From NCBI GenBank assembly GCA_002077045.2, contig KZ111184.1, forward strand, positions 63,637 through 127,636: a DNA stretch of 64,000 nucleotides, in the 5' to 3' direction. Numbering within the stretch: position 1 is the first letter of the stretch; every line of letters starts with the position of its first letter. Of this stretch, positions 10,001-19,084 are shown piece after piece. The notes below the pieces were generated by a model. The model saw nothing but the letters and a program-made list of their open reading frames with translations, ran no database searches and was not told the origin of the DNA. This stretch comes from Rachicladosporium sp. CCFEE 5018 (Eukaryota; Ascomycota; Dothideomycetes; Cladosporiales; Cladosporiaceae). The position numbers and the translations under genes are program-made.

Positions 10001-10529
10001 CTACCAATGTAGGAGCTTCGCCTCCAAATGTTGACATTCGCCGCAGCGCGCCGCTAGAGCAAGGCCAATCTGTGTCCGCGATGAAGAAGAGCATGCGTGC
10101 TCCTGCCGGTCCTACGCCAGCTACGCAGCACGCGGAGACGCATCTGCGAGGCTCGATGCGCGAGAAGTCACCGCGTGATGGCGGAGTGACCATGCGAAGC
10201 AGCCTGCGTGGTGCGCCGCAACAGAGGCCGCAGTCCGAAGTACTGCCATCAAGCGGGTCGATCCAGAAGAAGACTTTGAGGCCAATGTCAGCGGGCTCAG
10301 CTGGTCCACCTGCGCCAATGCAACAGCGCCCGCAGAGCAGAGCAAGCCAGACCGGACCAGCGCCGGCTATGAGTACATCTCGAAGCCAGCCAGCGCCTCG
10401 AGCCGCCCCACTGCCCGCTGCTAACGACTCGGACTCCGAGAGCAGCTTCCGCAAAGCGCGGAGACCTGCAGGTAGTGCCACCGGCGGCTTTGCTATGAAG
10501 CGCAGCATGCGATCTGGATCCATCGACTC
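7050..10529 (+). CDS. Long Ser/Pro/Ala-rich protein, Seg1-like (tentative), copy A, truncated by gap
   Basis: Exon 1 is 7050-7097 (MPNMFSRRPRGNSTTP); a 94-nt intron (gtaagt, branch tactgac, accag) ends at 7191; exon 2 runs from 7192 into gap 1. About 1,128 residues are present; by copy B, roughly the last 457 codons are missing. The N-terminus has an Ala-rich segment (SSAAAAAALRS) then VGNVQTKRMVRRGS. The rest is disordered, rich in Ser, Pro and basic KKKKNARVSF-like patches, with acidic DSDDE-type clusters. The N-terminal pattern reminds me of fungal eisosome scaffold proteins (Seg1/Sle1), which would place it at the cell cortex, but that is a weak call. Third-position synonymous changes between copies support exon 1. 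The frame appears to continue past the gap only because N is translated. Confidence 0.8.
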
Positions 10530-10629
10530 NNNNNNNNNNNNNNNNNNNNNNNNNNNNNNNNNNNNNNNNNNNNNNNNNNNNNNNNNNNNNNNNNNNNNNN
10601 NNNNNNNNNNNNNNNNNNNNNNNNNNNNN
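10530..10629. other. Assembly gap 1 (100 N)
   Basis: Exactly 100 N. The left flank is the interior of the Seg1-like gene and the right flank is the interior of an acyl-CoA ligase gene, so at least the rest of both genes is missing or the join is wrong. Confidence 0.98.
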
Positions 10630-11851
10630 ACGGCGCAGAGCGGACAGCTTTCCTGTGCTACAGCTCTGGCACTTCCGGACTGCCCAAAGGCGTCATGATC
10701 TCGCATCGCAACGTGATCGCCAATGTTCTCCAAATGTACACTTACGAGGAGCCTGGGCGTTCGAAGCTAAAACCAGAGGCCGGGCAGCCCAAGTATACGG
10801 AGAATTGCCTGGGTTTGCTGCCATATTCGCACATCTACGGACTAGTTGTCGTCACCCATACGGGTGTGTACCGCGGAGACGGCGTCATCGTGCTCCCGAA
10901 GTATGACTTCGAGCAGCTCCTAAAGTCCATCCAGGATTTCAAGATCGCTATGCTGTATCTTGTACCGCCCATGATCATCCACATCACGAAGGCGGCGAAC
11001 ATTGTCAAGAAGTACGATCTCTCACACGTGAAGGCGATCTTCACGGGCGCAGCGCCTCTAGGAGCGGAGACCGCAGAAGATCTGCAGAGGATGTTCCCGG
11101 ACTGGTCCATCAAGCAGGGATACGGTATGACCGAGACATGTACTGTGGTTTGCACGTCCGCGACCCACGATATCTGGTTCGGCAGCTCGGGAAGTTTGTT
11201 ACCTGGGTACAAGGCTAGGATCGTGACAGTCGAGGGCGTCGAGTGCACTGGGTATGACCAGCCTGGTGAGCTGTGGGTGAGCACACCCAGCAACACACTT
11301 GGATACCTGAAGAATGAGAAGGCGACAAAGGAGACGTTCACCATCGAAGATGACGGCGAGCGGTATACGCGGACTGGTGACGAGGCTGTAGTGAGAGTCA
11401 GTCCGGGTGGAAACGAGCATATCTTCATCGTGGACCGGATCAAGGAGTGAGTTTGCCGTGGCATATTCCGATGATCTGGCTGCATACTGACAACACCAAC
11501 AGACTCATCAAGGTCAAGGGTATGCAAGTCGCGCCCGCCGAACTCGAAGCGGTCCTCCTCACCCATCCAGCAGTCAACGATTGCGTCGTCATCGGCATCC
11601 CTTCCGAGCGCGAAGGCGAAGTGCCTAAAGCCTTTGTCGTCAAAGCGCCAGGCTCGATCGAGGAAAGTGATTCGCTGCTAAAGAGGGACATCTGCAAGCA
11701 TGTGGAGAAGCTGAAGAGCAACCATAAGTGGCTTAGAGGAGGCGTGGAATTCATTGATGTCGTGCCCAAAAGTCCGAGTGGGAAGATCTTGAGGCGAATG
11801 ATCCGGGATCAGGAGAAAGCGAAGATGAAGAAGCAGGGTGCGAGGTTGTGA
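10630..11851 (+). CDS. 4-coumarate:CoA-ligase-like AMP-binding enzyme, 5' truncated by gap
   Basis: This is an ANL-family adenylate-forming enzyme, most like 4-coumarate/medium-chain acyl-CoA ligases, which activate a carboxylate with ATP and then form the CoA thioester. The visible part starts just before core motif A3 (YSSGTSGLPKGV), then A5 (QGYGMTET), A6 (GELWVS), A7 (YTRTGD), A8 (DRIKELIKVKGMQV) and A10 with the catalytic Lys (PKSPSGKILRR). Exons are 10630-11446 and 11503-11851, with a 56-nt intron (gtgagt...caacag). Roughly the first 200 residues lie in or beyond gap 1. The protein ends in ARL, which fits the peroxisomal PTS1 consensus, so a peroxisomal location is likely. Substrate unknown. 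Confidence 0.9.
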
Positions 11852-12135
11852 GGGAAGATGTCGATGGAGTGTATAGTTGTGTATATATGTCAATCACGTT
11901 CTGCAGTTCTGAAAACCCATTTATCAACACTAAGGTACTCAAGTGATCACCATCGATGCAGGAGCTGTCGAGAGCTCTACCTGTGACTCCACCTAACCTC
12001 GTTACCGTATCTAGTCCGACAAGACCGATCGGCACGTTTTGGTCTGCTATCGCCGCCTACATATAGCTTGAGATTCCTATCAACGTTTTGTAGCCTTCAT
12101 CGCCTGAGCTCGATCACTCCTCCATCATATCGATC

Positions 12136-13620
12136 ATGTCCCGTGAGATGCCCCATTTGCCAAAGACCAATTCGCCGTGCGGCCCTCCACAGGAAACCTC
12201 ATCCAACTCCTTCTGGCATTCTGAACCCTCGCCTCTTCTCCTCGGCCACAGATCCACACGCCATCTGCCCGAGAAAGTCGACGTAGTAGTCATCGGCAGC
12301 GGTCTCACAGGCACAAGTGCAGCTCGCCACCTACTCCGCCCAACTGCCTCTCACAGCAATGCCAAACTCGATGTCCTCATGCTCGAAGCTCGAGAAGCGT
12401 GCTGGGGCGCCACAGGACGTAACGGAGGACACTGTCAGCCACTGCTTTTCGAGCATCCCCAGGACCCGAGCATAGGTGAATTCGAACTACGAAACTACAA
12501 CACGCTTAAGCAACTGATCGAGGCTGAGGACATCGACTGCGAGTGGGTTTCCCAGCCTGGCGTGCGAGCGATCTATGGTGCTGAGACAGTCGAGAGGGCG
12601 AAAAAGGCGCTGGAAGTCGTGAAGGGCAATGCGCCGCATCTTGCCAATCTCATGCGACTGGTCACTGACAAGACGGAGCTCGCAAAGTATCGAATTGCTA
12701 CTGCTGATGGGGCTATGGTCACGAGTGTTGCGGCGAGGATGTGGCCTTACAAGCTGGTTGCGCACTTGTTGGAGGACTTGCTCACGGCGTCGGACTTGCA
12801 GGGAACGTTCAATCTGCAGACACTCACGCTTGTGCAAGGCATCTCGCCAGCCAACACTGGAGAGGGCTATGAGGTTGAGACCGCACGCGGCACAGTATTT
12901 GCCAATCGGGTGATTGTTGCGACGAACGCATACACATCGTTCGTCCTCCCGACCTTTACAGGTTTCATCGTGCCTTGTCGCGGACAGATGTCAGCGCTCA
13001 AGCCGTTGCAATCCCTATCTAGTGAGCATCGTCTCAAGACAAGCATGGGCTTCGAAGGCGACGGACTAGACGACTACCTCATACAACGACCGAATGAACG
13101 TGGCGGACACCTCATGTTCGGCGGCGGAAGGACGAATGCGCGTAGCATTGGTGTGACAGACGACTCGTTTGTCGACTCCAGGACAGCAGCGTACTTACGC
13201 CGTCAGGTAGTGACTGTGTTCGACTTACCGGAGAAGGATTCTGGCAGTCAAGAACCACAAGTCGAATTGACAGCCACTCACGAGTGGACGGGCATCATGG
13301 GCTTCTCGCGCGACGAAGTCCCGTGGGTTGGACCGGTTCCTGGGTGGCCTGGAGTGTTCATCGCTGCTGGCTTTACCGGGCATGGCATGCCGAACACGTT
13401 TCTGTCAGGCGCTGCTGCAGCCATCATGGTCCGAACGGCTTTCGATGGTATGAACGAGAAGGAAAGTACCGCCAAGGCAGTGAAGGAGACTGGTCTTCCG
13501 AAGAAGTACCTGTGCACAGAAGAGCGACGGGCGAAGTGTCAGCAGATGGAAAGTGTCGAAGAACGGGAAGAGGGCTTCGAGAGGGTGCGCAGAGTCAACG
13601 CTGTGGCCTCTGGTGCGTAA
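12136..13620 (+). CDS. FAD-dependent oxidoreductase (DAO family)
   Basis: A single-exon 494-residue flavoprotein of the D-amino-acid oxidase/glycine oxidase fold. The FAD-binding Rossmann motif VVIGSGLTGTSAA is at residues 51-63 (G54, G56, G59). It is followed by the family-typical CWGATGRNGGHCQP near residue 95. The C-terminal flavin-contact region is GIMGFSRDEVPWVG, then AAGFTGHGMPNTFLSG. Proteins with this layout oxidise secondary or primary amines of amino acids, but the substrate cannot be read from the sequence. No signal peptide is seen. It follows the acyl-CoA ligase by 284 bp on the same strand. The ATG at 12136 is the first in frame; 50 residues precede the FAD motif, which is somewhat long, so a start a little further in is possible. 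Confidence 0.88.
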   Translation: MSREMPHLPKTNSPCGPPQETSSNSFWHSEPSPLLLGHRSTRHLPEKVDVVVIGSGLTGTSAARHLLRPTASHSNAKLDVLMLEAREACWGATGRNGGHCQPLLFEHPQDPSIGEFELRNYNTLKQLIEAEDIDCEWVSQPGVRAIYGAETVERAKKALEVVKGNAPHLANLMRLVTDKTELAKYRIATADGAMVTSVAARMWPYKLVAHLLEDLLTASDLQGTFNLQTLTLVQGISPANTGEGYEVETARGTVFANRVIVATNAYTSFVLPTFTGFIVPCRGQMSALKPLQSLSSEHRLKTSMGFEGDGLDDYLIQRPNERGGHLMFGGGRTNARSIGVTDDSFVDSRTAAYLRRQVVTVFDLPEKDSGSQEPQVELTATHEWTGIMGFSRDEVPWVGPVPGWPGVFIAAGFTGHGMPNTFLSGAAAAIMVRTAFDGMNEKESTAKAVKETGLPKKYLCTEERRAKCQQMESVEEREEGFERVRRVNAVASGA

Positions 13621-14311
13621 CTTGTTGCCTAGAAATTGTCGCGGATAACGGCAAGTATATTCATGACTGAGGCAGACCTGCTTCATGATCTGCATGCCTA
13701 TATTTGTCATGCGGAGGCCTCGTGGGGTTCGCCAAGTGATGCAGTCGCAACGACTGCCGTGCTGCGGACGGCTACATTTCGAGTGCGTGTCGTTTCATCC
13801 TCAGTGTGGTCCTCCAACGGACTTGAATTAGGATTCTGCAGTACGTGACATCACCCCATGGTGCGATGAGCTGATTGATATGGAGTCCTACACCTGTTTG
13901 CGCTGTTTTCAGGTACTTCAGCCTTACGACAGGTCTCACGTCACCGGCATCGTCCCCGGAACTCAATGCTCGGCGTCGATCCACTCATGCAGAGTACGAG
14001 CCAATTGGAGGCTCTTCCAATCATGGTAGGGCTGAAGGATGCGCTGCAGTGGGGCTTCACGTCGTAGTTCCGGAAACCGGCAACACCGTGAATCACCTGA
14101 GCCCAGTCACCTGAGTGACTTTGCATGGTGGCCTCTTGAGGCATTTCTGGGCATTGGGGTGGACGCGTCAGGTCATGGCAGATTATATAGAGGTAGGTCG
14201 GTCTCTCGTGCTATCTCTTTTCCTGTCAAAGCAAGTCACCAGCAACTGCCAAAGATCATCAAATCCGTCCCAAGAACATCACATCGCAAGCAACACCCAA
14301 CGACCACTACC
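13621..14311. other. Spacer with a TATA-like element before the small gene
   Basis: No gene is supported in most of this 0.7 kb. A TATA-like GATTATATAGAGG lies at about 14179-14191, some 125 bp upstream of the small ORF, followed by a pyrimidine-rich stretch, as expected for a core promoter. Confidence 0.4.
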
Positions 14312-14536
14312 ATGAGCTCCAAGTCCTTCGATCTGCAAGCGCCCAAGCGCACTGGCACCGATCTCTCAATGGACAGCACATACTCGGCCAAGTCAATCCC
14401 AAAGAACAACAAGCGTCGCACTCAAAGCAGCGGGACCTTCAGCGAGTGCGGTAGGCATGGCAACAAATGGCTATTCGGCGGCATTTCCATCAAGCAGACT
14501 GTCAAGCACGCGCTGAAGCGGAAGGAGTCGTCATGA
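14312..14536 (+). CDS. Small basic protein with a GRHGNKWLFGG motif
   Basis: A 74-residue ORF starting at an ATG in good context (actaccATGA) and ending TGA. The first half is Ser/Lys/Arg-rich. The second half has a compact motif, CGRHGNKWLFGGISI, followed by a basic amphipathic tail (KQTVKHALKRKESS). I have a vague memory of similar short fungal proteins with a CGRH...WLFGG core but cannot name the family. A TATA-like box about 125 bp upstream supports transcription. No signal peptide or membrane segment. Function unknown. Confidence 0.55.
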   Translation: MSSKSFDLQAPKRTGTDLSMDSTYSAKSIPKNNKRRTQSSGTFSECGRHGNKWLFGGISIKQTVKHALKRKESS

Positions 14537-15106
14537 TCAGAGCCCGTACGATCCAGTCAAACCCAAGGCTCTTCAAGATTTCGACCGAACACAACCAGCC
14601 CGGCTTTTCGAAGGCTTTCGCGATATGTTACGCCTCAGCCCACGGGCCAGTGAGGATCTTCCCCCAAGTCAGAGCCGTTTCCACAAATCGCCTGCCTGGT
14701 TCGAAGACACAATCGAATCCAGCTGGAGCAGGCCCATGGCGACTAAACCGAGCCACTTCGCCTGATAGTCCATGGCAGAGCGACACTCGCAAGCCTATGA
14801 CACCGGCTTGCAAGTAGTCGCGGTAGCGCTTTCGAAATGTACTCTCTCGCAGCCGCGCTGACGGCAATATCAGCCGCGCTGGAGAAGCTGCTCTTCATGC
14901 GAATCCGCTCATGAACGCGACATATCCAATGGCCTTGGGCCCGCAGAGTTGAGCAAATGATGTCTCATACAGGAGATGGGTAGCCAGTATGCAGATGAGG
15001 AGTAGGGATGATGAGCCGAATGCTGTAGATAGTCCCAATGAAATGATGTACCTCGCCATATCAGTACATACTATACAGCCCACCAATGCCCTCCGCACAC
15101 TCGATT
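14537..15106. other. Spacer between the small gene and the DUF4267-like gene
   Basis: This is the 3' flanking DNA of two converging genes. Short open frames cover it on both strands (for example 14895-15113, minus strand, with a hydrophobic stretch), but none overlaps a recognisable domain. Nothing else seen. Confidence 0.35.
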
Positions 15107-15580
15107 TCACCACAGCGGATCACTCCTCCCCCAGTACAGCAGCGCACCTCCAATCGCAGCACAATTGAACACCCCAATAACATGCCCAAACACCGCCTCC
15201 TTAACCCCACACCACCTCACCAACATCAGATCCGCAACCGTGGTGACCAACCCCGTCGCAACGACAGTTCCCAACGCCCTACGATCTCTCCAGTACGTCG
15301 CGAATGCCAAAATGATAATCCCCTTCTCGATGTTCCTTGCCGCGATCGCAGCCACTAATGCCCGCTGCGTGTTGGCGTCTTTCTCGTCTTTGAGATCTGC
15401 GGTCGCGCCGGGTCGATCGGCGGGCAAGGGCAGACCGTAGCCTTTAGCGAACTCGGTCGTGTTTGCTAGGCCGGCGAGCCCGAAGATGGAGACTTCTGCG
15501 AGGCCGACGAGGATTGCGAGGCATTCGGCTGGTGGGGGGAGGGTGGACCAGATGTTGCGGGAGGAGCCGAGGGTGGCCAT
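15107..15580 (-). CDS. Small membrane protein, DUF4267-like
   Basis: A single-exon 157-residue integral membrane protein with about four hydrophobic segments: near residues 18-38 (AECLAILVGLAEVSIFGLAG), 77-97 (an ARNIEKGIIILAFATYW segment), 102-121 (LGTVVATGLVTTVADLMLV) and 131-150 (VIGVFNCAAIGGALLYWG). The arrangement, with the ARNIEKG motif between the first and second segments and a DRRALGTVV loop, matches the fungal/bacterial DUF4267 family as I recall it. Function unknown. The ATG at 15580 places the first segment normally. Confidence 0.72.
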   Translation of the reverse strand: MATLGSSRNIWSTLPPPAECLAILVGLAEVSIFGLAGLANTTEFAKGYGLPLPADRPGATADLKDEKDANTQRALVAAIAARNIEKGIIILAFATYWRDRRALGTVVATGLVTTVADLMLVRWCGVKEAVFGHVIGVFNCAAIGGALLYWGRSDPLW

Positions 15581-16727
15581 GTCGAGCGAGTATGTGGAGC
15601 TATTTGGAGGGAAGGTGGTCGGCCTGATGAGCTATGCTGTGTGTTGGCGAGAATGTTGTAGCTAGCGACTCTGGACCTTTGATACGTTGCTGCTACTCGG
15701 GAGTGAGTGATAGTCCGGGGTACATTGAAGTCTAAAGATAGAAAATCTACTTGATCAGCTCAGTATGACCTGACCACTTTACTACGTGCGCGACTCTGAC
15801 ATTGTGGAAATCTGACGAAGAGGAGCACTTGGTCTCAGCATGTAATGATCGCACCACAACAATCAATGTTCTGTTGGAGCCACACGGAGTGCAGGGTACA
15901 TCGCCAGACGTTCAACTACACGCCTACACGGCCCTCAGACAAGATTCGCACATCACTCCACACACTCTCGCCACAGCCTCTGGATCCCTTTAACCCGCAA
16001 CCATGTGCCTGCACATGGCGCGCTGAGCGTCTACGAGCCTACGTTCTGCAGTATGATGGCCATAATTGGATACGTAGACTGTGACGCTAGGTATGGTCAG
16101 TTTCCACGGACAACAACTCCTCAGAGGACCGGTATGAACTGCTCAGAGGCGGGAGGTTAACATCGGGAGGGTAGTCCGGCGATGTTGTTGATGGTTGCCA
16201 AAGTGGCAGTCCTTGCACCGACACTAAAGGGACAGCGAGTGCTGCAAGACCTTAGGTGAGTTCGTCTGCCTCACGCGGGTACAGCAAATTGAGCGAGATA
16301 CAAGCAATATGTCCCTCTGTTCTTCTGTAAGTCTGAAGACATTCTCTATGGCACGAACTCGTGGTCAAAGCATCTCTACGCTTGACAGGTACAACTAATG
16401 GTGGATTGGTATGTACGTGAGAGCCGTAGGTCGCTACGCGCTATCAATTGTGAAAGGATACTCTCTCCTCGGCTGCGAAGGCGCAGGCAGACACTCATAG
16501 TGTGCATGATGATAGAACTGAACTCTTCGAATCTTTGGAAGAGCGGAGATGCACTCATATGCGCTCTCGTCGACCCAGTGTGCGAGGTACAACACGGCTG
16601 GTGAGTATGACAGTAGCACAAAAAACTCCCGAGACTTTGAGAGAGGACTGCAATATCTGACCAACGACATTTTGTCATATCAATGCTAGCCCTACAGCTA
16701 TCGACGACCAAACGCGCTCGAACGACG
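15581..16727. other. Gene-free spacer between DUF4267-like gene and ADE13
   Basis: This 1.15 kb includes the promoter of the DUF4267-like gene (reading left) and the 3' flank of ADE13. The short frames present (for example 15802-15993 and 16376-16753) are of low complexity and unconvincing. I see no RNA gene or repeat. Confidence 0.4.
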
Positions 16728-18344
16728 TTAGACGTGCAACTCCGCCGCACCATTGAGCTTCACATCGCCATACTTCACCAGCGCCTTCTTCACTTTGGTG
16801 TTGACTAGCTTCTCCACAATCTCCGGACACCTTCCAATGAACGTACGCGGATCCGTTAACGCGGCGAGATCCTTTATGATCGGATCAAAGAATGCATTGT
16901 TCTTGACGCGTTCAATCAAATCGTTGTCTTTGCCCTCTTGCTTGACAACGGCGCCTGACTCGTGCGATAGGACCCGTATTTGCTCGTGGGCTTCCTGCCG
17001 GGATACACCCTTCTCAACAAGGGCCATTATGATATTCTCCGTGGCCATCTATCCATCGCAGTCAGCACATCAAGCTTAGCACGACACCTTGAGATGGAAG
17101 CTTACGAATGGTAATTCGGCGTTTATCCGTCGTTGAATTACGGCTGGATACACGACCATGCCGGACGAGATGTTGTTGAGCTACGTGCATCGTCAGCAGC
17201 GAACCACCCAGCATTCATTTTCCATAAGGACTCTTACCAGTTGCAAGCATGCGTCCGCACACAGGAACGACTCAGGCAAACTAATCCGTCTAATCGCCGA
17301 ATCGTCCAGACTTCTCTCAAGCCATTGCGCAGCGTAAGTCTGTTCCGCGTCACCGCCGAAATTGCGCAGCTTTCTCCCCAGTGAGCAAAGACGCTCACTC
17401 CTCATCGGGTTGCGCTTGTACGCCATCGCCGAGGAGCCGATTTGCTCCGCCTCGAACGGCTCCTCGAGCTCCTTGAACATGGCCAGATGTCTGATGTCGC
17501 CACCAATTCGTTCGCACGTAGCTCCGAAGGACACTAGACAGTGTAGGACATCGACATCGATCTTGCGAGAGTAGGTCTGTGATGTACTGATCTCGGGTTC
17601 CTCGAAACCGGCTTTCTTGGTGACTAGCTCGTCGAGGGCTTCGACTTTCAAGTGGTCGCCTTTGAAGATCGTGAGGAATGAGGCTTGAGTTCCAGTCGTG
17701 CCTTTGACGCCACGGAAGACTTGTAGTAAGTCATCTCTCGTTCGCTCGAGGTTGCGGAGGTCGTAGAGTAGGTCGGTGATCCACAGACTCGTGCGTTTGC
17801 CGACGGTGACGAGCTGTGCGGGCTGACCGTGGGTATAGCCGAGACATGGCAGTGCCTTGTGCTTTATCGCGAAGTCCGATAGGAGAGATATGACTGTGGC
17901 GAGCTTTGGCAGGAGAAGATTGAGTGCGTCTCGGAGAAAGATCAAATCGGCGTTGTCTGTCACATAGCAGGAAGTAGCACCCCAGTGGAGGATACCAGCA
18001 GCTAGAGGAGCAGCCAGTCCATATGTATGGACGTGAGCCATAACATCATGACGTCTACGCTTCTCCTCGATAGCAGCTGTCTCGAATTCGCTGTCCTCAA
18101 TACGCACATGATTTTTGAGCTGTTGTATGGCTTCCTCTGAGATATCTAGTCCGAGTTCTCGCTCAGATTCGGCAAGATATACCCATAGTTGCCGCCATGT
18201 ACTGAATCGGTTCCGGGGCGAGAACACATACTGCATCTCCTTAGAGCAGTAGCGCGAATTTAGCGGACTGGAGTATCATTAGTGATGCTCAGGGAGCTTG
18301 CTTATATGTGAGAGATACTTCTGATATTGATCAAGACCTGCCAT
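16728..18344 (-). CDS. ADE13: Adenylosuccinate lyase
   Basis: This enzyme of purine synthesis cleaves SAICAR to AICAR plus fumarate, and adenylosuccinate to AMP plus fumarate; it works as a cytosolic homotetramer. Four exons on the minus strand: 18344-18319, 18267-17238, 17180-17106 and 17048-16728, with introns of 51, 57 and 57 nt, giving 483 residues against 482 in yeast. The first exon supplies the N-terminus up to YQN, which joins PLNSRY in exon 2. Conserved features are HVHTYG, LGYTHGQPAQ and the fumarate-lyase signature GSSAMAYKRNP starting at residue 286, which carries the catalytic loop Ser. Exon 3 encodes SGMVVYPAVIQRRI. Divergently transcribed from SQT1, 740 bp apart. Confidence 0.96.
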
Positions 18345-19084
18345 GATGGGCGATAGTAATTTGAATTTCCAGTCAAATCACACGGAAACCGTCGATGTCG
18401 AAGAATCTGGTGTGTATATGAAGCCCAAGGACCACAAAGTTTTTGATTGAATTTCTACAAGCAAGTACAAATCACACCAAACTTCGGAGTCACAGGAAAC
18501 CACGTCCGTACCTTTGCTTCTCACCAAACCCCTGAGCGCTCGTATGCTTCTACAAGTGCACCTGCGATAGCGGGTATGCTAAGTAATATGCGTATGAGAG
18601 AGTAGACTCAGTAGTGTTGTTCGTGCCCAGACTCTCATTAGCACAGCAACGTAGCAGATCATGGTTACAGGTCCATGTATATTAGCACAGGCGCTGTCAA
18701 ACTTTAACTGAGGGAGAAGTAGCTTCTGTGTAACTTCATCGTCGACGAGAACAGCTTAAGAGTCACACTATCTAAGTTCCCTTCAACTCAGCCGTGGTCG
18801 GGATGCTACATGATGTACCGTGTGAGTTCTGCTATGGTGTTACCCTGCCGAAAATCTGTCTGTAGCACATGTAGGTTTTGATATGGAGTGGGGTGGATGG
18901 GCATCAATCAAATGCCTCCATCAAGCTCAATCAATTAATTGATTAATGCCATCGACGTCACTTTGCGCTTCTCTCAGATTCGTAAAAGATTTCTAAGCAC
19001 AACTATATTAATGTATATAGCCACTTAGAATGACCATCCGCTGAGACTCCAGAATCGAAATTGGTAGGTCGAAATTGAGCAATC
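18345..19084. promoter_or_regulatory. Divergent ADE13-SQT1 promoter region
   Basis: This 740-bp region drives two housekeeping genes in opposite directions. It holds a perfect 16-bp AT-rich palindrome at 18929-18944 (core TCAATTAATTGA). No Gcn4-type TGACTCA site was found by eye. No other gene seen. Confidence 0.5.

Larger units (their letters stand above)
2320..10529 (+). repeat. Arm A of a large inverted duplication (partner 22326-30560)
   Basis: The order phosphatase(+), GDSL esterase(-), F-box-like(-), Seg1-like(+) here is repeated in reverse orientation at 22326-30560, including introns, intergenic DNA and gene lengths. Homology begins near the shared sequence TAGCGTCCTGCAGCG (about 2322) and runs to the last base before gap 1. 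Divergence is uneven: high in the F-box-like gene, low in the Seg1-like gene, and none seen in the last ~185 bp before the gap. Outer limits are approximate by eye. Confidence 0.9.

Noticed and set aside
7354..10698. One continuous ORF joining the Seg1-like gene to the acyl-CoA ligase through gap 1
   Set aside because: The frame continues only because N codons are read as unknown residues. The flanks belong to different protein families, and the reading frame right of the gap is not the ligase frame.
15802..16084. Overlapping short ORFs in the DUF4267-ADE13 spacer
   Set aside because: Two frames open over the same bases with no conserved features and no promoter-like element.
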